DNA of 64,000 nt from Veillonellaceae bacterium (GTDB taxonomy: Bacteria; Bacillota; Negativicutes; Veillonellales; Veillonellaceae): assembly GCA_900766245.1 (NCBI GenBank), contig CAAFUR010000021.1:1-64000 (forward strand), in the 5' to 3' direction. Of the stretch, positions 52,164-60,999 are shown piece after piece. Within the stretch, counting starts at the first letter, position 1. Each line of letters begins with the position of its first letter. The notes below the pieces were generated by a model. The model was given only the letters and a program-made list of their open reading frames with translations. It was not told the origin of the DNA and did not search any database. The translations under genes and the position numbers were made by a program.

Positions 52164-53534
52164 TTATTTTTTTCCATAAAGGTAACGACTAGCAATTAAC
52201 CAAGTAGCAATATACATTATCACGTTAACCAAAAATGCGATAACGATGACTATATTCCAATCATGGGATAAATTAGTAGTTACAATCCCCATAATTGTTG
52301 TACCAAAAAGCCCACCAATCTGTTTGTTAGCGTTTAGAGTTGCACCAGCAATTCCAGATAATTCTTGACCAGCAGCTTCCATAAGAATGGTTGTAGTTGC
52401 TGGAGTTAACACTCCGATACCTAGACTCATTAAAGAAAATAAAGGAATTAGGATGTATAGTTGAATTTCATGAAAAAGAACTCCAATTCCAAAAATTCCT
52501 GCTGCTCCTACAATGGCAAAAATAATTGAGATAGTAGCGAGGCTTCCCACGGAAAATCGTTTTATAGCACGTGCGTAAAATAAATTACCAATAATTAAGA
52601 CAATCATTCCTGGTAGAATGAGGAGTCCAGAAATCATTGAGGAAAGGTTTAAATAAGTTTGAAAATAGAGTCCTAGCACCAAAACAATGCCATATAGTGA
52701 AATGTTAACTACTAAACCTAATAGATTAGAGACAATAAACTTAGCATTTTTTAATAGTTGGTGGGGAACAATAGGTGCTTTACTTTTTTTATCGTGGACT
52801 ACTAAACCAATAGCAAATAATATAAATAGGAGAAGAAACAATAAAAGATTTGAGTTACTATAACCATATTGATTCCCTTCAACAAGGTAAATAACTAGAC
52901 TTCCGATAGTTGTAACCAGAAATATATTACTAAAGATGTCAATTCTGGTCTTTAGATTGGCAATATTATTTTTCACGAGAAGTAATATTGAAATTACTGT
53001 CAAAATTCCCAATGGAATATTGACCAAGAAAATACCCCTCCATCCGAAGTAGTTAATAATTAGTCCACCAATAAAAGAACCAGTACCGGTTGCAACAGAA
53101 ATAATTGCTGTCCAGATTCCTAACATACGTGCTCTTTTAGTGGAATCGGGGTATGAAATGAATAAAAGTGCTAATGAACTTGGCATGAACAAAGAAGCAC
53201 CGAAACCTTGAATGAATCTAAGTATAATTAATGTTTCAATATTTGGTGAAAAAGAGCACCCTAACGAGGCAAGTGTAAAAATTGTCATTCCAATTAATAA
53301 AATTCGTTTAGCACCATATTTTGTTGTTAAATTTCCTGAAAGTAGGAGCAAAGACCCTAAAGCTAGTGTGTAGGCATTAATAATCCAAATGGATTGTTCT
53401 AATGAGACGCTCATAGCTGTTTCAATATGAGGCACTGCAAGAACGACTCCGGTTGTATCTAGGACCGCCATAATGTATCCTAGCGAAAGAATAAAAAGTA
53501 GATAAGCTGGTGCTTTTGTATTTGTTTTTTTCAT
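52164..53534 (-). CDS. DHA2-type (EmrB/QacA) major facilitator efflux pump
   Basis: 456 residues from the ATG at 53534 (CGGAGGAATGTTG). About 14 membrane segments. Conserved LDTTGVVLAVPHIETAM (motif D1), LSGNLTTKYGAKRILLIG (motif A) and the motif C-like GTGSFIGGLIINYFGWRGIFLVN. It exports drugs or small metabolites by proton antiport. The start overlaps the stop of the upstream reductase by one base (TGATG), so it is the last gene of the island operon and probably exports or protects against its product. Confidence 0.92.
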   Translation of the reverse strand: MKKTNTKAPAYLLFILSLGYIMAVLDTTGVVLAVPHIETAMSVSLEQSIWIINAYTLALGSLLLLSGNLTTKYGAKRILLIGMTIFTLASLGCSFSPNIETLIILRFIQGFGASLFMPSSLALLFISYPDSTKRARMLGIWTAIISVATGTGSFIGGLIINYFGWRGIFLVNIPLGILTVISILLLVKNNIANLKTRIDIFSNIFLVTTIGSLVIYLVEGNQYGYSNSNLLLFLLLFILFAIGLVVHDKKSKAPIVPHQLLKNAKFIVSNLLGLVVNISLYGIVLVLGLYFQTYLNLSSMISGLLILPGMIVLIIGNLFYARAIKRFSVGSLATISIIFAIVGAAGIFGIGVLFHEIQLYILIPLFSLMSLGIGVLTPATTTILMEAAGQELSGIAGATLNANKQIGGLFGTTIMGIVTTNLSHDWNIVIVIAFLVNVIMYIATWLIASRYLYGKK

Positions 53535-54631
53535 CAACATTCCTCCGTTATTTCATCAAACCAATTTTCATTTATCAATAGAGGGCGACCAAAAGCAAGT
53601 AAATCAAACCCTCCTTCTTTAAAATCAGAAACTAAATTATTCGAGTAAAAAATTTGTGCCTTTTTCCTTTGTAAATGAAGATATGACATTTTAGGTTGTG
53701 ATGTTATTTCTGTAATAAGTGTTGGAATATCTTTGTATAGAATTTCAGGTGAACCTATGCCTCCAGTTGTTATTGTAGGCTTATTTGCAATTCTTTTCAC
53801 CCAGTATGATAAATTGCCTGATTTTCCAGTGACAGCAGAATCTGTAAAGTTTATTTCAGAGCAGTCAAAGATATCAACACCTGCATTTGAAATTGGTATT
53901 ATGATTTGTTTTAATTCCTCTAAAGTTTTTGCTAATTTTGCAGTAGAATCATAACTTTTAAAATTTGATAGGCGAATGAAAATCGGAAAATTGTCCCCAA
54001 CAACTTTTCTACATTCCTTAATAACTCTTTCTGCAAAGTAAGTTCTATTTTTAAAACCAAACTCATCAGTTCTCTGATTGGTTTCTGCTGTTAAAAAATC
54101 ATGAATTAAACTACCGTGTGCAGCATGAATATCAACTCCATCAAAACCAGATATTTGAGCTTTTCTGGCGGCTTCAGCAAATTTTTGGACAATAAGGTTA
54201 ATTTCTTCAACTGATAAAGGTGACCCCACTTTCTTTTTTTCAATGTATCCAGATGGAGTAGAGACCTTAAGAGATAAATCAGTTTTTGAAAATGCTCTTG
54301 AACTCCCACTGTGCCAAAGCTCAGCAATAGCCTTACTTTTTTCTTGGTGAATTGCCTTGGTTACTTGTTTCCATACCTCAATATCACGACTGGTTGAAAT
54401 ATTTGGTATATTTTCATTGTTAGTAGCAGTTTCATGCTCAATATTTATAGCGCCTATAATAAATAGCCCTACATTTTTTGCTCTTCGCTTATAGAACTCG
54501 GCAATTTCTGGTTTGGGAACACCACTTTCTACAAATCCTGTTGGAACTGGATTCATTACAATCCGATTTCTTAAAGATAGTTGGGATGTCTCAAACTTGG
54601 AAAAGAGGATATTTCTCAAATCTTTATCCAT
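53534..54631 (-). CDS. NADH:flavin oxidoreductase / Old Yellow Enzyme family protein
   Basis: 365 residues, FMN TIM-barrel. Start LSLRNRIVMNPVPTGF, the active-site tryptophan/His region AELWHSGSSR, GFDGVDIHAAHGSLIHDFL followed by TAETNQRTDEFG, and the phosphate-binding ITTGGIG and DLLAFGRPLL. The substrate-binding HAAH pair (usually HxxH/HGAHGYL) is present. There is no C-terminal iron-sulfur/NAD domain, so it is the short OYE type that reduces activated C=C bonds. It lies between an NTPase gene (one-base gap) and the efflux pump. A reductive step on a small molecule is the likely role. Confidence 0.9.
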   Translation of the reverse strand: MDKDLRNILFSKFETSQLSLRNRIVMNPVPTGFVESGVPKPEIAEFYKRRAKNVGLFIIGAINIEHETATNNENIPNISTSRDIEVWKQVTKAIHQEKSKAIAELWHSGSSRAFSKTDLSLKVSTPSGYIEKKKVGSPLSVEEINLIVQKFAEAARKAQISGFDGVDIHAAHGSLIHDFLTAETNQRTDEFGFKNRTYFAERVIKECRKVVGDNFPIFIRLSNFKSYDSTAKLAKTLEELKQIIIPISNAGVDIFDCSEINFTDSAVTGKSGNLSYWVKRIANKPTITTGGIGSPEILYKDIPTLITEITSQPKMSYLHLQRKKAQIFYSNNLVSDFKEGGFDLLAFGRPLLINENWFDEITEEC

Positions 54632-54632
54632 A

Positions 54633-55313
54633 TTATTTACCCTCCTGAACGATATTATAGTTTTGCGCTTCCTTTTTTGCTAAAGAAATTGCTTGTTCAA
54701 TACTCATTACAGGTTTTAGTTGATAAATTTCTGAAATCTTCTGGAGTCTTTCCTCGATAGTACCGCCCACGATATGGTAAGGAATTTTTAATTCATCCAG
54801 TGTTATTAATAGCAAATCGTTTGAGCGTTTTCTAAATAATTCTGACACAGGACGATGGCCATCTGGAGCTAAAGGAAATTCAATAGGCAAATGTACAAAT
54901 GATTCATAAGTTTCTTTAGCATAGTCTTTTGCAACAGACCCAAAATTTTTCATAACTTCTCTAAGATATTTGAGGTCATCAGTTAAAATAATATTTCCTT
55001 TATCTGTCTCTTGGTTGGGATTCATTCCTAATTCGGTTCTCACCATACCGTATACCCATTCATGTAAAGAGGAGCCATCAGAAACAAAAGAGCCAAGATG
55101 AGACTCCCTAACTGCTCGCTCCATTAGACGACGAATTCCTAATTGAACCAGCTCAGGACCAGTGGCGTCTTCTAATCTTTTTCCGGGTAAAGCTATGGGA
55201 AGGATCTCTCTCATAGTTTTTGCGTGTGTACGTGGTAAACCAGTATAAAAAGCTAGTGCTAAAGTCGTTGTCGTTTTTCCTGTCGAATAAGTTCCTGAAA
55301 TTGCTAGTTTCAT
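54633..55313 (-). CDS. P-loop NTPase (AAA_28-like)
   Basis: 226 residues. Walker A is at the extreme N-terminus: ISGTYSTGKTTTTLALAFYT (G7-T15). A Walker B-like acidic strand LGSFVSDGSSLHEWVYGM follows, then a long helical part. The layout recalls nucleoside-kinase-like or NadR-type P-loop proteins annotated as AAA_28 ATP-binding proteins. It may phosphorylate a small molecule. Start site AGAGGACTAAT. It lies 22 bases downstream of the avrD-like gene and one base upstream of the reductase gene. Specific function unknown. Confidence 0.75.
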   Translation of the reverse strand: MKLAISGTYSTGKTTTTLALAFYTGLPRTHAKTMREILPIALPGKRLEDATGPELVQLGIRRLMERAVRESHLGSFVSDGSSLHEWVYGMVRTELGMNPNQETDKGNIILTDDLKYLREVMKNFGSVAKDYAKETYESFVHLPIEFPLAPDGHRPVSELFRKRSNDLLLITLDELKIPYHIVGGTIEERLQKISEIYQLKPVMSIEQAISLAKKEAQNYNIVQEGK

Positions 55314-55335
55314 ATTAGTCCTCTTTCTATTTATC

Positions 55336-56198
55336 TTATAGCTCTTGAGCCACGGAATATATCAATGTTGACTCTCCCAGTTTTGAAATCATATCACTAA
55401 CTCGAACATTCTTTCCTTTTAAAGGTACTATTTTAGTTTTTAGAACTTGAACTTTAATGTTGCCTTCACTTAACTGTGAATTGTTTGAAAGGTTGCGTAG
55501 GATTTTAATTTTACGCATTATCAATGTTTTCGAAAATTCTCTAGGGGTTCTGTCCAAATATGGATGTAACACTTCCGCAAGTTCAGCTGTTACAATTATG
55601 TGGTCTAAGATAGATGGTAATCTTTTTTCAAGAGATGTGCTGATTCAATACCACTAAATTTATCTGAATAGGAAAAAGCAGTAGTAGCTGAAATAGAATT
55701 TAATTCTGTTTTCACCGAAATATCAGTTAGTTTGGTATCAACTGTTTTAAAGTTTGAAAAATAGTAATCTTCTCCAGAATTTATTTTAAGTTGTTTTGAG
55801 TCATCAAATAAATCGACAACTAATTCAACCGAAAACGAAGCTATCCTTCCCTTGAAGGATAGCTTATCATCTGATGATAAGCTCAATTTTGCTGTAACAT
55901 TTTTCAAATCTTCTACAAGAGATTTTCCTGCTTTTACCGAGAAACTAGAAATTAGAGCATTATTGATTGTGTTCCCTTCTATGACTAATTCTTCTCTAAG
56001 AAAATCGCTGACTAGTTTCACAGCAAGTACAATAGAATCTAAAGAACTAAAATGTGGTTTTATTGACTCAATTCCTTCAAAAGTAATATGTTTAACCTTC
56101 TGAAAATATTTTACTTGTGTATATCCATTACCAAAGTATCTTCCATCAGGACTGCCGAGAATATCTTCAACACGGTCAAACTTAGTTATAATGTCCAT
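55336..56198 (-). pseudogene. AvrD-like gene, interrupted by a one-base frameshift
   Basis: The first frame, from ATG 56198, runs 197 residues to a TAG at 55605-55607. The second begins in another frame at the same place and runs to 55336. Joining them at the A6 run (T6 on the plus strand, 55623-55628) by one added A gives a continuous product of about 290 residues: ...SAHLLKK then RLPSILDHIIVTAELAEVLH. The N-terminal RVEDILGSPDGRYFGNGYTQV and the C-terminal REFSKTLIMRKIKI recall AvrD, the Pseudomonas protein that makes syringolide-type butenolide elicitors (usual length about 310). Assignment is from memory. The shift may be a real mutation, phase variation or a sequencing error. Confidence 0.55.
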
Positions 56199-56300
56199 AG
56201 TAATTTCTCTATTCAAGTGATATAATTAATTTATCATGTAATTATTTATGAAACAAGAAGGGAAAAAAAGTATAGTAACTATCAAAAAAGGAGGAAATGA

Positions 56301-56630
56301 ATGGAGACTTGTAAGATGCAACCTTTGAAAAAATCAATTTGTCCAGCAAGAAGGGTCTTGAATTTACTAAAGGGTAAATTTACTCTTGAGATTTTATCTG
56401 AAATTATTGATGGTAATATACATTATGGTAGTCTTTTGCGTAGTGTAGAAGGTATTAATCCTAGAATATTAGCTCAACGGTTACATGATTTCGAGCAAGA
56501 AGGTATTTTATCAAGAAAAGTTTTACCGACATCGCCTCCACAGGTTGAATATAAAATGACAAAAAAAGGTATTGCTCTAAGAAGTATCGTTGAAGAAATG
56601 AAAAAATGGGAGCAAACTTATAGAAATTAG
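56301..56630 (+). CDS. HxlR-family transcriptional regulator
   Basis: 109 residues, winged helix. Family signature SICPARRVLNLLKGKFTLEI (usually CPxxxhLxxIGGKWTxxIL), then INPRILAQRLHDFEQEGILS and VEYKMTKKGIALRSIV. C14 is the conserved redox- or ligand-responsive cysteine, and C4 is additional. It is divergent from the avrD-like/NTPase/reductase/efflux operon across about 100 bases, so it is the obvious candidate regulator. Ribosome site AAAAAAGGAGGAAATGA. Confidence 0.92.
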   Translation: METCKMQPLKKSICPARRVLNLLKGKFTLEILSEIIDGNIHYGSLLRSVEGINPRILAQRLHDFEQEGILSRKVLPTSPPQVEYKMTKKGIALRSIVEEMKKWEQTYRN

Positions 56631-56995
56631 ATTGAATTTACATAATTTATTAATATTTTTCTATAAAATAGAAAATGTAATTCTGAAAGATTTGGTAATC
56701 TTGTTAATCAAAGCAACGTAAAACCTAGTTCAAATGTGTGACTAGGATTTTTTGGCTCTATAATTTTTGTCGTGGGTAAGACCATAGGTAAAAATAGGAA
56801 AAATAAAAAATCATCTAAATAGTGGTGTGAACTTTTTGGTAAAATCTAGATCAATTCGTGTATTTTTAGGGTAAAATTCACACCACTCAATTGAAAGTTA
56901 CTCAAATTAGATGAAATATTTCTTTCTGAAAACGTGGGGAAACATTGATATTAAGCATATATTTAAATTCATTCAAATACGAGATGTTCGAACCA
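56631..56995. other. Island right end, non-coding, with IS-end-like remnant and inverted repeat
   Basis: Holds GGCTCTATAATTTTTGTCGT (56754-56773), which resembles a terminal repeat of streptococcal ISL3 elements, and an 11 bp inverted repeat AGTGGTGTGAA (56821-56831) / TTCACACCACT (56877-56887). No reading frame of note. Confidence 0.45.
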
Positions 56996-57053
56996 GGTCT
57001 TAAAAAAGCTCGTAAAGCATCTCAATTCTCCAAACGTTAATTTGGCGATTACA
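56996..57053 (+). repeat. attR-like copy of the rpsI 3' end
   Basis: 58 bp identical to 50649-50706. A diverged copy of the rpsI terminator follows (57054-57085, about 26 of 35 bases alike), so homology extends past the identical core. Confidence 0.9.
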
Positions 57054-57131
57054 GAACTCAGTACCCTTATGGTGCTGGTTTTTTTGTTACCTATAGAGGA
57101 TCTGTGTTAATAGAGAAAGGAATGATACTAC

Positions 57132-58532
57132 ATGGATAAACTACTAAGACTATTGGGAGTGGTAGCTGTGGCACTGATCATATGGTATTTGCCACATACG
57201 CCAGAAATTTCAGATCAAGGATGGCATTTATTAGCTATCTTTACAGCCACTATTGTGGGCTTTATACTACGACCATATCCCACTGGGGTAATGGCATTTA
57301 TGGGATCTGCGGCGGCAGTAGCTACTAGTTCGATTAAGATGAATGAAGCGTTATTAGGCTATGCAGAGCCTAATGTATGGCTTATCGTGTCGGCTATCTT
57401 CTTTTCTAGAGGAATTATTAACTCTGGATTAGGGCGACGCATTGCGTATACCCTAATTCATTGGTTCGGTACGAGTACCTTGCGTTTAGCCTATGCCTTG
57501 GCGATGACAGATTTAATTATTTCTCCCGCTACTCCATCCAATACAGCTCGTGGCGGTGGTATTATCTATCCTATCGTGCAAAATATTTCTATGGCCTTTG
57601 ATTCGAGACCAGGAGAAACGGCACGTCGCATGGGAGCCTACCTAATGACTACGGCTCACACAGTAAATGCCTGTACAGTGACTGTATTCTTGACCGCTTG
57701 TAGTGGCAACTTGTTGATTACATCTTTAGGGGCAAAATTATTTGGCTACACTGTGACATGGTGGGAGTGGTTTTTAGCAGGAGCTTTGCCTGGTTTGCTC
57801 AGTATGGTTATCATGCCTTGGTTTATTTATAAGATTTACCCTCCTGAAATCAAAGAAACACCAGAAGCTCCAGCTATGGCTCGTGAAGAGTTAGATAAAC
57901 TAGGTCCGATAACGACGATGGAGAAAAAGGTAGCAGCTATCTTTGTAGGGGCGATTCTACTCTGGTCTACTACGACAATTACGGGTTTACATGCGACGGT
58001 CATTGCGGTTATGGCAGTATTGGCCTGTGTCATTAGTGAATGTCTTACATGGGATGATATTTTGAAAGAAACCACAGGTTGGGATATTTTAATCTGGATG
58101 GGTACTCTAGTAGGTATGGCTGGATTGCTTGGTAAATTGGGCGTTGTAGCTGTCTTTGCGAAATTCGTTAGCACTATGTTAGGTGGTATGTCTTGGGAGT
58201 GGGCAGCTTTGATTATTTCCTTAGTATTTGTATACTCACAGTATTTCTTCGCCAGTGGTACAGCTCGTATTACCGCATTATTTTCTGCCTTTGCGTCTAT
58301 CTTAATTGCTTTGGGAGCACCAATTCCTTATGCGATTTTAATGTTTGGCTTGATGAATAGCCCCGGCTGTACGTTGACACATTATAGCTCTGGGGTAACA
58401 CCAATCTTCTTTGGCAGTCACTATGTGCCACAAGTGACCTGGTGGAAAGTAGGCTTTTATATTTCCGTATTGAATTATATCTTCCATTTCTTCTTTGGTA
58501 ACCTAAGCATGAAGTTGTTTGGAATCATCTAA
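57132..58532 (+). CDS. DASS (SLC13) family anion carrier, second copy
   Basis: 466 residues, same plan as the carrier at 20127-21548: about 12 membrane segments, SPATPSNTARGGG in the first half and SPGCTLTHYSSGVTPIFFGS in the second. It lacks neighbouring metabolic genes. A di- or tricarboxylate such as tartrate, malate, succinate or citrate is likely. It lies just outside the island. Ribosome site GAAAGGAATGATACTAC. Confidence 0.9.
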   Translation: MDKLLRLLGVVAVALIIWYLPHTPEISDQGWHLLAIFTATIVGFILRPYPTGVMAFMGSAAAVATSSIKMNEALLGYAEPNVWLIVSAIFFSRGIINSGLGRRIAYTLIHWFGTSTLRLAYALAMTDLIISPATPSNTARGGGIIYPIVQNISMAFDSRPGETARRMGAYLMTTAHTVNACTVTVFLTACSGNLLITSLGAKLFGYTVTWWEWFLAGALPGLLSMVIMPWFIYKIYPPEIKETPEAPAMAREELDKLGPITTMEKKVAAIFVGAILLWSTTTITGLHATVIAVMAVLACVISECLTWDDILKETTGWDILIWMGTLVGMAGLLGKLGVVAVFAKFVSTMLGGMSWEWAALIISLVFVYSQYFFASGTARITALFSAFASILIALGAPIPYAILMFGLMNSPGCTLTHYSSGVTPIFFGSHYVPQVTWWKVGFYISVLNYIFHFFFGNLSMKLFGII

Positions 58533-58606
58533 GATGGTGTAGATAGAGAAATACTTCCTGTGTAGTCATCGTAGTGCATGAGTAGATGATTTTTCTGTAA
58601 TGATGA

Positions 58607-58660
58607 TAGTATATGGTTCCATAGAGGTAATGGTAGTATATGACTCCACAGAAGTAATGG
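58607..58660 (+). repeat. Two tandem 27 bp repeats
   Basis: TAGTATATGGTTCCATAGAG.. (58607-58633) is repeated at 58634-58660 with four changes, in non-coding sequence after the carrier gene. Confidence 0.75.
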
Positions 58661-58703
58661 ATGTATATCCTTTATAATTAGGACTAGAATAGGTTTTATA
58701 GAA

Positions 58704-58749
58704 GGTTGTGCTGAAATGCCATAGATGTATTTCAGTACAATCTTTTTTT
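58704..58749 (+). terminator. Terminator after the second DASS gene
   Basis: GGTTGTGCTGAAAT and ATTTCAGTACAATC arms (G-U pairs) followed by seven T. Confidence 0.85.
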
Positions 58750-58920
58750 GCGCTGTTTTAAATGTGGTGGCTCATATATGCGTGGTTCTGACATTTGTGA
58801 TAGAGAGTTTTAGAAATGAAAATAATAATTAAGAAATAAATAATTATCATTATAAATTCTACTTTTATCATAAGTAATAATAATAAAAATGAATTATTAT
58901 ATTTTTAATAATGATACTTA

Positions 58921-58949
58921 TTGAAAATACTTGGACTTTCATGTATAAT
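58921..58949 (+). promoter_or_regulatory. Promoter of recJ-relA-dtd
   Basis: TTGAAA (58921-58926), 17-base spacer, TATAAT (58944-58949). Confidence 0.85.
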
Positions 58950-58966
58950 AATGATAATGATAATGA
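58947..58966 (+). promoter_or_regulatory. Fur-box-like hexamer array at the recJ transcription start
   Basis: AATAATGATAATGATAATGA contains overlapping GATAAT/AATGAT hexamers like the first two thirds of the Fur consensus, directly over the predicted start site. Similar ATAATTATCATTAT sequence lies upstream near 58840. Low-complexity A/T sequence is the alternative. Confidence 0.4.
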
Positions 58967-58992
58967 AAGAAAAATCCATCCAAGAGGTACGC

Positions 58993-60999
58993 ATGAAAAA
59001 ATATAAACAAAAAGGCAAACGTTGGGAAATTGCCGAACATCAAGAAGAAGTAGAATCTCAATTGACCTCTGGATTAGCAGTGCACCCTATTGTTTCTCAT
59101 TTATTGGCAAATCGTGGGATTACCACTGTAGAAGAAGGTCGAACATTCTTATATAGCACAATGGATGATTTATTAGATCCTTTTATGTTAAAAGGTATGG
59201 CACAGGCTGTGGAAGAAATCGAAAGAGTCTTGGCTGTGAATGGGTCCATTGTCATTTACGGAGATTATGATGTGGATGGTATTACTGCTACATCACTAAT
59301 GTACCGATTTTTTTCGCGTTTAGGAGCGAATGTAACTTATTATATTCCAGAGCGACAAAGTGAAGGCTATGGTCTCAATTTAGAAGCTTTGGAATATTTG
59401 ATTGCTCAAAAAACAGATTTAATTATTTCTGTAGATTGTGGTATTAGTTCCTATGATATTGTAGAAGCTGTGAGAGATCGCGTGTCTATGATTATTACGG
59501 ACCATCATACATCACCACCGCAAATACCAAGAGCTACAGCAGTGGTTAATCATAAACAGCCAGAGTGTCCCTATACAGATAAAAACCTATCTGGCGTAGG
59601 TGTGGCTTTCAAAGTCTGCCAAGCTTTATGGAAACGTCGTACTGGTGAAGAATATCGAGAAGACTTAGATATTGTAGCCTTGGGGACGGTAGCTGATGTA
59701 GTTCCCTTAGTAGGAGAAAATCGGATTATCGTCCGTGAAGGTTTGCGTAAAATGACAGAGTCCCCCAATGTAGGGATTCAAGCTTTAGTGCAAGTTGCTG
59801 GTTTAGAAGGTAAAGTGTTATCTGCAGGTCATATTGGATTTACCTTAGCACCACGATTAAATGCAGCAGGTCGTGTGACACATGCGACGCGTGCTGTAGA
59901 ATTGCTGATTACCACGGACCCGGCTGAGGCTATGGACATTGCAGAAGAGTTGCAAGAAACAAATGCGGAGCGACAACAGATTGAACGGGCTATTTTTGAA
60001 GAAGCGTATCAATCGGTATTAGCACAAGGAAGTTTGGCGGATCAATGTATTGTAGTGGCGGGCGAAGGCTGGCATCCTGGCGTTATCGGTATCGTTGCAT
60101 CCCGTTTGGTAGAAGCCTTTTATAAACCGACCATGGTGATTAGTATTCATGATGGAATTGGTAAAGGCTCCTGTCGTAGTATTGATCGTTGTAATATGTA
60201 TGATATGTTAACCTATGCAGGAGATACATTAATTCAGTTTGGTGGTCATGCACAGGCGGCAGGATTTAGTGTGCAAGCAGAACAGATCGATGCTTTGCGT
60301 GAAAAAGCTAGCGAATTTTGCCGTAAGCAGTTAACAGAAGAAGATTATATTCCTATTGTTACCATTGATGGCGCTATGCATAGCGATGATATTAGTATTG
60401 ACTTGATTGATCAAATTGCTACCTTGGAGCCTTATGGTATGGGTAATAGTACGCCTGTGTTTGCACTTCCTAAGATTCGTGTACAGAATCTCTATCCTAT
60501 GGGCTTTCAAAAAAATCATTGTAAGATTATTCTACAAGGTCAACAGGGCCCTATTGACGCGGTGGCTTGGCAAGGGGAACATTATATGCAAGAAATCTTT
60601 GCTGATGACCCTGTAAAAGTAGCCTTTTCCTTGCAGAAAAATGAATGGCAAGGTGTGGTGACGCCACAGCTTATTGTGCAAGACTTGGAGCCGCTTTCAC
60701 AGCAACGAGAACGGTTAGAAGTAGATAGTTTGCGGAAACTGTATACAGTGGTGAAACAAATTTTCCGATCTCCCACAGCACCGAAATATATTGTAGAACG
60801 GGAAACCTTGGAAAGCCGACCTCAAGAGATGACTTCTCGAGAAGCTATTCTTGCCCTTGAAGTGTTTAAGGAATTAGGCATTTTGAAAGAAGAAGTATTA
60901 GAAGATGGACGTCATGTATATCGCTGGGTGAATGTGCAACAAAAGTTGGAACTTCACACATCCTTGACGTTTATGACATATAGTCAGGAGGGAGCATAA
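58993..60999 (+). CDS. recJ: Single-stranded-DNA-specific exonuclease RecJ
   Basis: 668 residues from the ATG at 58993 (CCAAGAGGTACGC). The frame extends to 58921, but that part is the promoter. DHH/DHHA1 phosphoesterase: IVIYGDYDVDGITATSLM, ISVDCGI, ITDHHTSPP, NLSGVGVAFK, LGTVADVVPL and GGHAQAAGFS, followed by an OB fold and a C-terminal extension. 5'-3' exonuclease in recombination and mismatch repair. The stop overlaps the relA start by one base (TAATG). Confidence 0.96.
   Translation: MKKYKQKGKRWEIAEHQEEVESQLTSGLAVHPIVSHLLANRGITTVEEGRTFLYSTMDDLLDPFMLKGMAQAVEEIERVLAVNGSIVIYGDYDVDGITATSLMYRFFSRLGANVTYYIPERQSEGYGLNLEALEYLIAQKTDLIISVDCGISSYDIVEAVRDRVSMIITDHHTSPPQIPRATAVVNHKQPECPYTDKNLSGVGVAFKVCQALWKRRTGEEYREDLDIVALGTVADVVPLVGENRIIVREGLRKMTESPNVGIQALVQVAGLEGKVLSAGHIGFTLAPRLNAAGRVTHATRAVELLITTDPAEAMDIAEELQETNAERQQIERAIFEEAYQSVLAQGSLADQCIVVAGEGWHPGVIGIVASRLVEAFYKPTMVISIHDGIGKGSCRSIDRCNMYDMLTYAGDTLIQFGGHAQAAGFSVQAEQIDALREKASEFCRKQLTEEDYIPIVTIDGAMHSDDISIDLIDQIATLEPYGMGNSTPVFALPKIRVQNLYPMGFQKNHCKIILQGQQGPIDAVAWQGEHYMQEIFADDPVKVAFSLQKNEWQGVVTPQLIVQDLEPLSQQRERLEVDSLRKLYTVVKQIFRSPTAPKYIVERETLESRPQEMTSREAILALEVFKELGILKEEVLEDGRHVYRWVNVQQKLELHTSLTFMTYSQEGA

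Larger units (their letters stand above)
50707..56995. mobile_element. Integrated genomic island in rpsI, no integrase left
   Basis: About 6.3 kb lie between two exact 58 bp copies of the rpsI 3' end. The interval is visibly richer in A+T than the flanks, its codon use differs (many AAT, AAA, ATT codons), and it carries an ISL3-type IS, a five-gene accessory block and an IS-end-like remnant. The 3' end of rpsI is a known target of integrative elements in Firmicutes. No integrase, excisionase or conjugation gene is present, so this is a decayed or minimal element. Confidence 0.8.
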
